From assembly GCA_905221605.1 (NCBI GenBank), contig CAJNDS010002250.1:15001-79000 (forward strand): DNA of 64,000 nucleotides. The letters are read 5' to 3'. Made by a program: the position numbers and the translations under genes. Below, one piece after another: positions 60,470-64,000 of this stretch. This DNA is from Symbiodinium natans. Lineage: Eukaryota > Sar > Dinophyceae > Suessiales > Symbiodiniaceae. Position 1 is the stretch's first letter, and each line of letters starts with the position of its first letter. The notes under the pieces are model-generated. The model had not been told where the DNA came from, ran no database searches, and saw only the letters and a program-made list of their open reading frames with translations.

Positions 60470-60800
60470 CAGACCCTAAAGCGTTAGCCCTAAACCCTAA
60501 ACCCCCCAAGGCCCCGAAGCCTTAAACCCTCAAGCCCTAACCTGAAGCCCTAAGCTGCTTCTAAGCTCCTTAAACCCCTAACCTCTAAAGCCCAAAACCC
60601 TTTAAGCCCTGAGGTCCTAAAACCCGAAAGGTCTGACGCCCAAAAGCCCATAAACTCTTCAACCACAAGCCCCAAAGCTATCAACCCCGAAGGCCCCAGC
60701 ATCCCTTAAACCCTTAAGCCCTGATGGCCAACAACCCCCCAAAGCCTCAACTAAATTTCTGAACCCTTGCCCTAAACCCGAACAGCCCCTCAAAAACCCT
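60470..60800. repeat. Heavily degenerate CCCTAAA-derived sequence
   Basis: CCCTAA-like words every 7-15 bases with many substitutions; it reads as an old, decayed telomeric array. TTTAGGG-like decay follows at 60930-61075. Confidence 0.6.
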
Positions 60801-61079
60801 AATCCCTGGATAAGCCCACCTTGGCAATGGCCCAAGGGCACCGCGCAGCCCAGGGAACTGCAAACGGACGACGAGTTGTGGCAGGTCGCCCCTTCCACCT
60901 AGTCTGGGGCTGCCGGGGATGGGGCGTAGAGCTTTAGGGTTGTTAGGGGCTTCTAGCACTTTTAGGGCGTTTAGGGTGTTAGGGTGTTAGGACTTTTAGG
61001 GCTTGCAGCGGTTATGGGTTTAGAGTTTAGAGTTTTGTAAGTTTAGGGGTTTAAGGTCTATAGCTTACGGGTTAGGATT

Positions 61080-61735
61080 GTTGTCAGACCTTTTGTGCAG
61101 TTTGATTGCACTTGTGGCTTTAGAAAAAACAGAGCTTTTGCGTTCAGGCTTGCCAATGGTGCAGTGTCAATGGCGTTGCGCGGCTGTTGAGAATTATGCC
61201 TGCACGGATTCCGTTGTAAGGGATTCGATTCTACAAAGGTGCTGATAAAGGGGGGAGGCAGCCCCACAATATGTTGTGGAAAGCATACACTCAACGCCAA
61301 GAACCCTGGGCTCAGCCGTGTGAGCCCTAGAACCCCCCTGAGCTGCGTCATGCCTGCTGCTAGAAAGGGTGATAACAACTTGGCCACTAAATACGGGCAA
61401 TTGCGTTTATCGCCCCTGCCCCGGGAACGGCTTCAAAGCAAAGACACTAAGAGAACAACCCCGTCAACCTAGAAGCCCTGTCAAAGACCGCGAATGTGAG
61501 AGACCATCCGAATTGACAACCCTAAAAGAGCCGAAAATGAGCCCAGGGGCGTTATAGAGCTGCCCGTCCTTTCCTCACAGGGGTTAGCGAGCCTTAAGGC
61601 TTGTGGCTTGTTTAGCGGTAGAGGCTTTACGGGTTCAGCATAACCAGGGGTTTGGGTTGCTGTTCAACCACAGCTTTCTGTGCGTCGTGTGTGTGTGTAG
61701 TCCAGGGTTTAGTAGTGTGCCGAGGGCTTCCACAA
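61080..61735. other. No supported gene
   Basis: Overlapping anonymous frames on both strands (minus 61058-61387, plus 61239-61557). Confidence 0.35.
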
Positions 61736-61754
61736 GACCCGGCAGCCTAAACAA

Positions 61755-61838
61755 ACACCCCAGTCAGGCATGCAGGCCAAGGCACCGCACATGAGTAGAT
61801 GCCCGATTTCCGAGTAGGCAACATAGGCCATGTGCTGC
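61755..61838 (-). CDS. Hypothetical exon
   Basis: After acceptor GGAATCCGCAG the minus strand reads QHMAYVAYSEIGHLLMCG and ALACMPDW, then GGGGTGTTTG as a possible donor. Strong coding look, no family recognised. The exon at 61925 lies upstream on the same strand and could belong to the same gene. Confidence 0.4.
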
Positions 61839-61924
61839 TGCGGATTCCTTGTTCGGGATTCAGAACATCGCGTCAGGAGGCTGGGGGCCACATTCTACAA
61901 CGTGCGGCCCCAAACCCAACCTTG

Positions 61925-62062
61925 TCAATGGCCTGACGACATACTGGTAGTTGACATGTCTTGGGATGCGTCGCCATGGGTCTTGCCGAATACCACTGCG
62001 CTGCTTTTGAGCTCCTGCTGGGCTTGCCGGTACCTCGGATCTGCGTGAATCCGAAGCCCTGA
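61925..62062 (-). CDS. Hypothetical exon
   Basis: The minus strand reads IHADPRYRQAQQELKSSA, VVFGKTHGDASQDMSTT and SMSSGH to TGA (61925-61927). Alternatively the exon is spliced before that stop and joins 61838. Hydrophilic and helix-prone at first. No family recognised; no telomeric repeat nearby. Confidence 0.4.
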   Translation of the reverse strand, partial: SGLRIHADPRYRQAQQELKSSAVVFGKTHGDASQDMSTTSMSSGH

Positions 62063-63010
62063 CTAGGCTCCCCAGTAGGGAGACACATATTCGAATGGTA
62101 TTGATAGTTCGTTCCTGGCTCTGGCTCGAGGGGTGTGTGTGTGTGTATACATATACATAAAACGGGGCGGGGGAGGGGTTGTCTATATTTCTTGCCTCGC
62201 GGACAAGACAACAAGGATACCTAGCCTGATCGCAACAGCAAAGCATGAAACGTGATGAAGACTCGGGAAGTACCACTAACGCGGACTCATTCCACTACGA
62301 TTCTGCAAGAAAGGCAAGAGAGGGCGAAGGTTTTAAGGTTTAGGCTTGGATCTCTTCAATGCTATCCAAGAGGAACTTAGAAAAAACCTTTTTGGTTTTA
62401 AAGGGGCTGCTCAGGGAACCTAAACCCTAAAAACGGGGGAATACGGGCCTACTCCGGGTCAACATCAGACAACATCCCAAGACCCTACCGAGTAAGGTTT
62501 TTGCAAAACACACACACACACACAAATCTTAGCTGCAGCCGCTTGGCTCCCAAAGCTTCACAGCCGTCTTCGTCAGCGCTGCGAAGCGGAATCGGCCGTC
62601 GCCGTCAAAGGGGTTCGGCGCCAGCATCTCCTGAGGTCTCTTTGTGCCAAAGTAGGGTATTAAGGATTTCAGCAATGACCGCAAACCCTAGTTTCAAAAC
62701 ACCCTGGCCTATGTCCCCGAATAAAACAAACCAGCGTTTGAAGAGCTGAAAACCAACAGCAGGCTGCAAGAACTGCAGGTGTGGCTGTTCCCTTTGGATC
62801 CTTCAGCCTGTTTTTTTTTACATGCTGAGCCATCATTGGCTGAGAGCAGTTGGGGAGGGGGGGGTGGGTCCTTGTAGGGGTTGAAGGCTTTTGGGTCTGG
62901 AGTAGGTCACCTTGGTACGATGAACAAGTGCATCAAGGCTCGCAAAGATTTCCTCCTGGGCAAACTATCGCCGTGGGCAGCCGAAGGACCTCGACAGGTC
63001 GTTCGCAGGG
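62063..63010. other. No supported gene
   Basis: (GT)n at 62132-62146, (CA)n at 62508-62523, G-run DNA near 62860. A + frame at 62850-63143 ends RVFLDAGLVISKRPAKF and is open but unassigned. Confidence 0.35.
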
Positions 63011-63139
63011 CTCGCAGCACTTCGTTGGCTATTTAGGGGCTTCAGGGGAGGGCCTGTGCAGGGTGTTTCTAGATGCAGGGCTCGTCATATCGAAACGGCC
63101 TGCAAAATTCAACATTAAGTTCACCCATTCAGCCGCCTG

Positions 63140-63410
63140 GTGATCAGCTGGCTGTGCAGGCTTCAACAGCCTCTGCGCCCAAGTCATCACCAACATCAGC
63201 TGCGTGTCGACCAGGCCTTCTGCCTTCCAAAGCCCGCGCATCAGGAGCATCAAAGCCTCTGCCCCCAAAGCCGAAAAACCGCGAACCAGAGCATCAGCTG
63301 GAGGTTGTCCAGAGGCTTCTGCCCCCCAAGCCCGCGCATCATGAGCATGAGTTGGGCTTCAGCTGGGGTCGGCACCGCGGCTTCCCACCCCGAAGCCTAG
63401 GACCCCAAAC
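63140..63410. repeat. Degenerate ~100-bp tandem repeat, Pro/Lys/Ala-rich on + strand
   Basis: AGGC(C)TTCTGCCTTCCAAAGCC at 63211 recurs as AGGCTTCTGCCCCCCAAGCC at 63311, each followed by CGCGCATCA. The + frame (63073-63423) reads LLPSKARASGASKPLPPKPK and may be a low-complexity protein segment. 63424-64000 is anonymous. Confidence 0.5.
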
Positions 63411-64000
63411 TAGAACCCCCTAATGAGACATCCTCAGCTGTGCCTTGCTTTCAAGACGGGATCACTCCTTGGCTCAAACCAGGCCGACCAAACTGGAAGC
63501 CGTGCTCCTAGACCCATCCTAAAGGGCTTTGGGGTCTAAGATCCATAGGTGCAGGGTTAAGCCATTCAGGGCGCCTATCAACCCACAAGTAAAATGCAGC
63601 AGAGCTGCAAACGTCTGCGTGGGCTCACAGCTACGAGGCCGTGCCTGGACGTCTGAGGGAGGGTCTGCGGGTGGAGCTTGTGATGTGAAGAGGATATCTG
63701 TAGGGCTTCAAGTTTGGCGCAGCTTCGTCCCAGCCCCAAGCCCCATCCCACCGTAGCCTTTTTGACTAGGTGGCTCTGGGCAAGATTATGGCAGGCAGGC
63801 GTCTTTGACTCTTTCATGCATCCAAGGTGCCACCTCCTTCGGCAAATGGTAGAGGCAAATGCCTTTCATACTGCTGGGTGCAATGGGGTTGGGCGGCGTA
63901 GGGCTGAGAGCTGCACACTGCTTGTAAGTTGCTGACGACACTAGATACAGCCAGGAGGCTTCTCTTCTCGTCCATCCCAGCCATCACTGCAAAGCGGCCA

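Noticed and set aside
1-64000. A spliced-leader RNA gene
   Set aside because: I looked for the dinoflagellate leader core (GCCATTTTGGCTCAAG) on both strands by eye and found only partial resemblance at the array acceptors.

Overview
The window looks like nuclear DNA of a dinoflagellate (inference). Three things point there. First, four identical head-to-tail genes on the minus strand (20671-22644, exact 575-bp period) encode an 82-residue protein with a signal peptide followed by a Phe-led transit region, the bipartite presequence of complex red plastids; tandem arrays of such genes are typical of dinoflagellates. Second, the plant/alveolate telomere repeat TTTAGGG/CCCTAAA recurs in roughly ninety interstitial blocks in both orientations. 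Third, recognisable coding DNA is almost all in very short exon-sized pieces (50-140 bp) with high GC3 and AG/GT borders: PPR, WD40/beta-propeller, LRR, PDZ-like and ubiquitin-like fragments. No bacterial operon, rRNA, convincing tRNA or CRISPR array was seen.

Layout. 0-3.2 kb: telomeric blocks, a PPR exon, three minisatellite fields. 3.2-9 kb: mostly non-coding with small inverted-repeat elements. 9.0-9.4 kb: a two-exon model whose intron starts in a TTTAGGG array and ends after a CCCTAAA array. 10.8-11.1 kb: a TIR element packed with homopolymers and telomeric repeat. 12-20 kb: isolated exons between telomeric blocks, plus MITE-like elements. 20.5-22.8 kb: the plastid-protein array. 23-31 kb: PPR fragments, three head-to-head telomeric junctions, and a MITE copy holding a telomeric array. 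31.6-33.5 kb: a 1.9-kb TA-flanked TIR element. 33.8-42.6 kb: a palindromic mini-element, a PPR exon, a ubiquitin relic, a hypothetical gene with a leader like that of the plastid array, an LRR exon. 45.9-46.9 kb: a two-exon PDZ-like gene and another exon. 49-57 kb: WD40-like and other exons, more MITEs, a second large telomere-carrying TIR element. 58.5-64 kb: telomeric repeats become rare, an AT-rich island appears, and a few exon-like stretches remain.

How it fits together. Most exon islands are bracketed, reading the + strand, by CCCTAAA on the left and TTTAGGG on the right whichever strand they code on. The DNA between islands is therefore often bounded by TTTAGGG...CCCTAAA, a telomeric inverted repeat, and in several cases the exon ends exactly at the GT of GTTTAGGG. 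Two places (9098-9312 and 30208-30297) read as in-phase introns made largely of such inverted telomeric repeats. The rival readings are telomere-capped gene fragments joined end to end, and Pack-type elements with telomeric ends. All gene models are by-eye translations without homology searches; domain names rest on motif resemblance.
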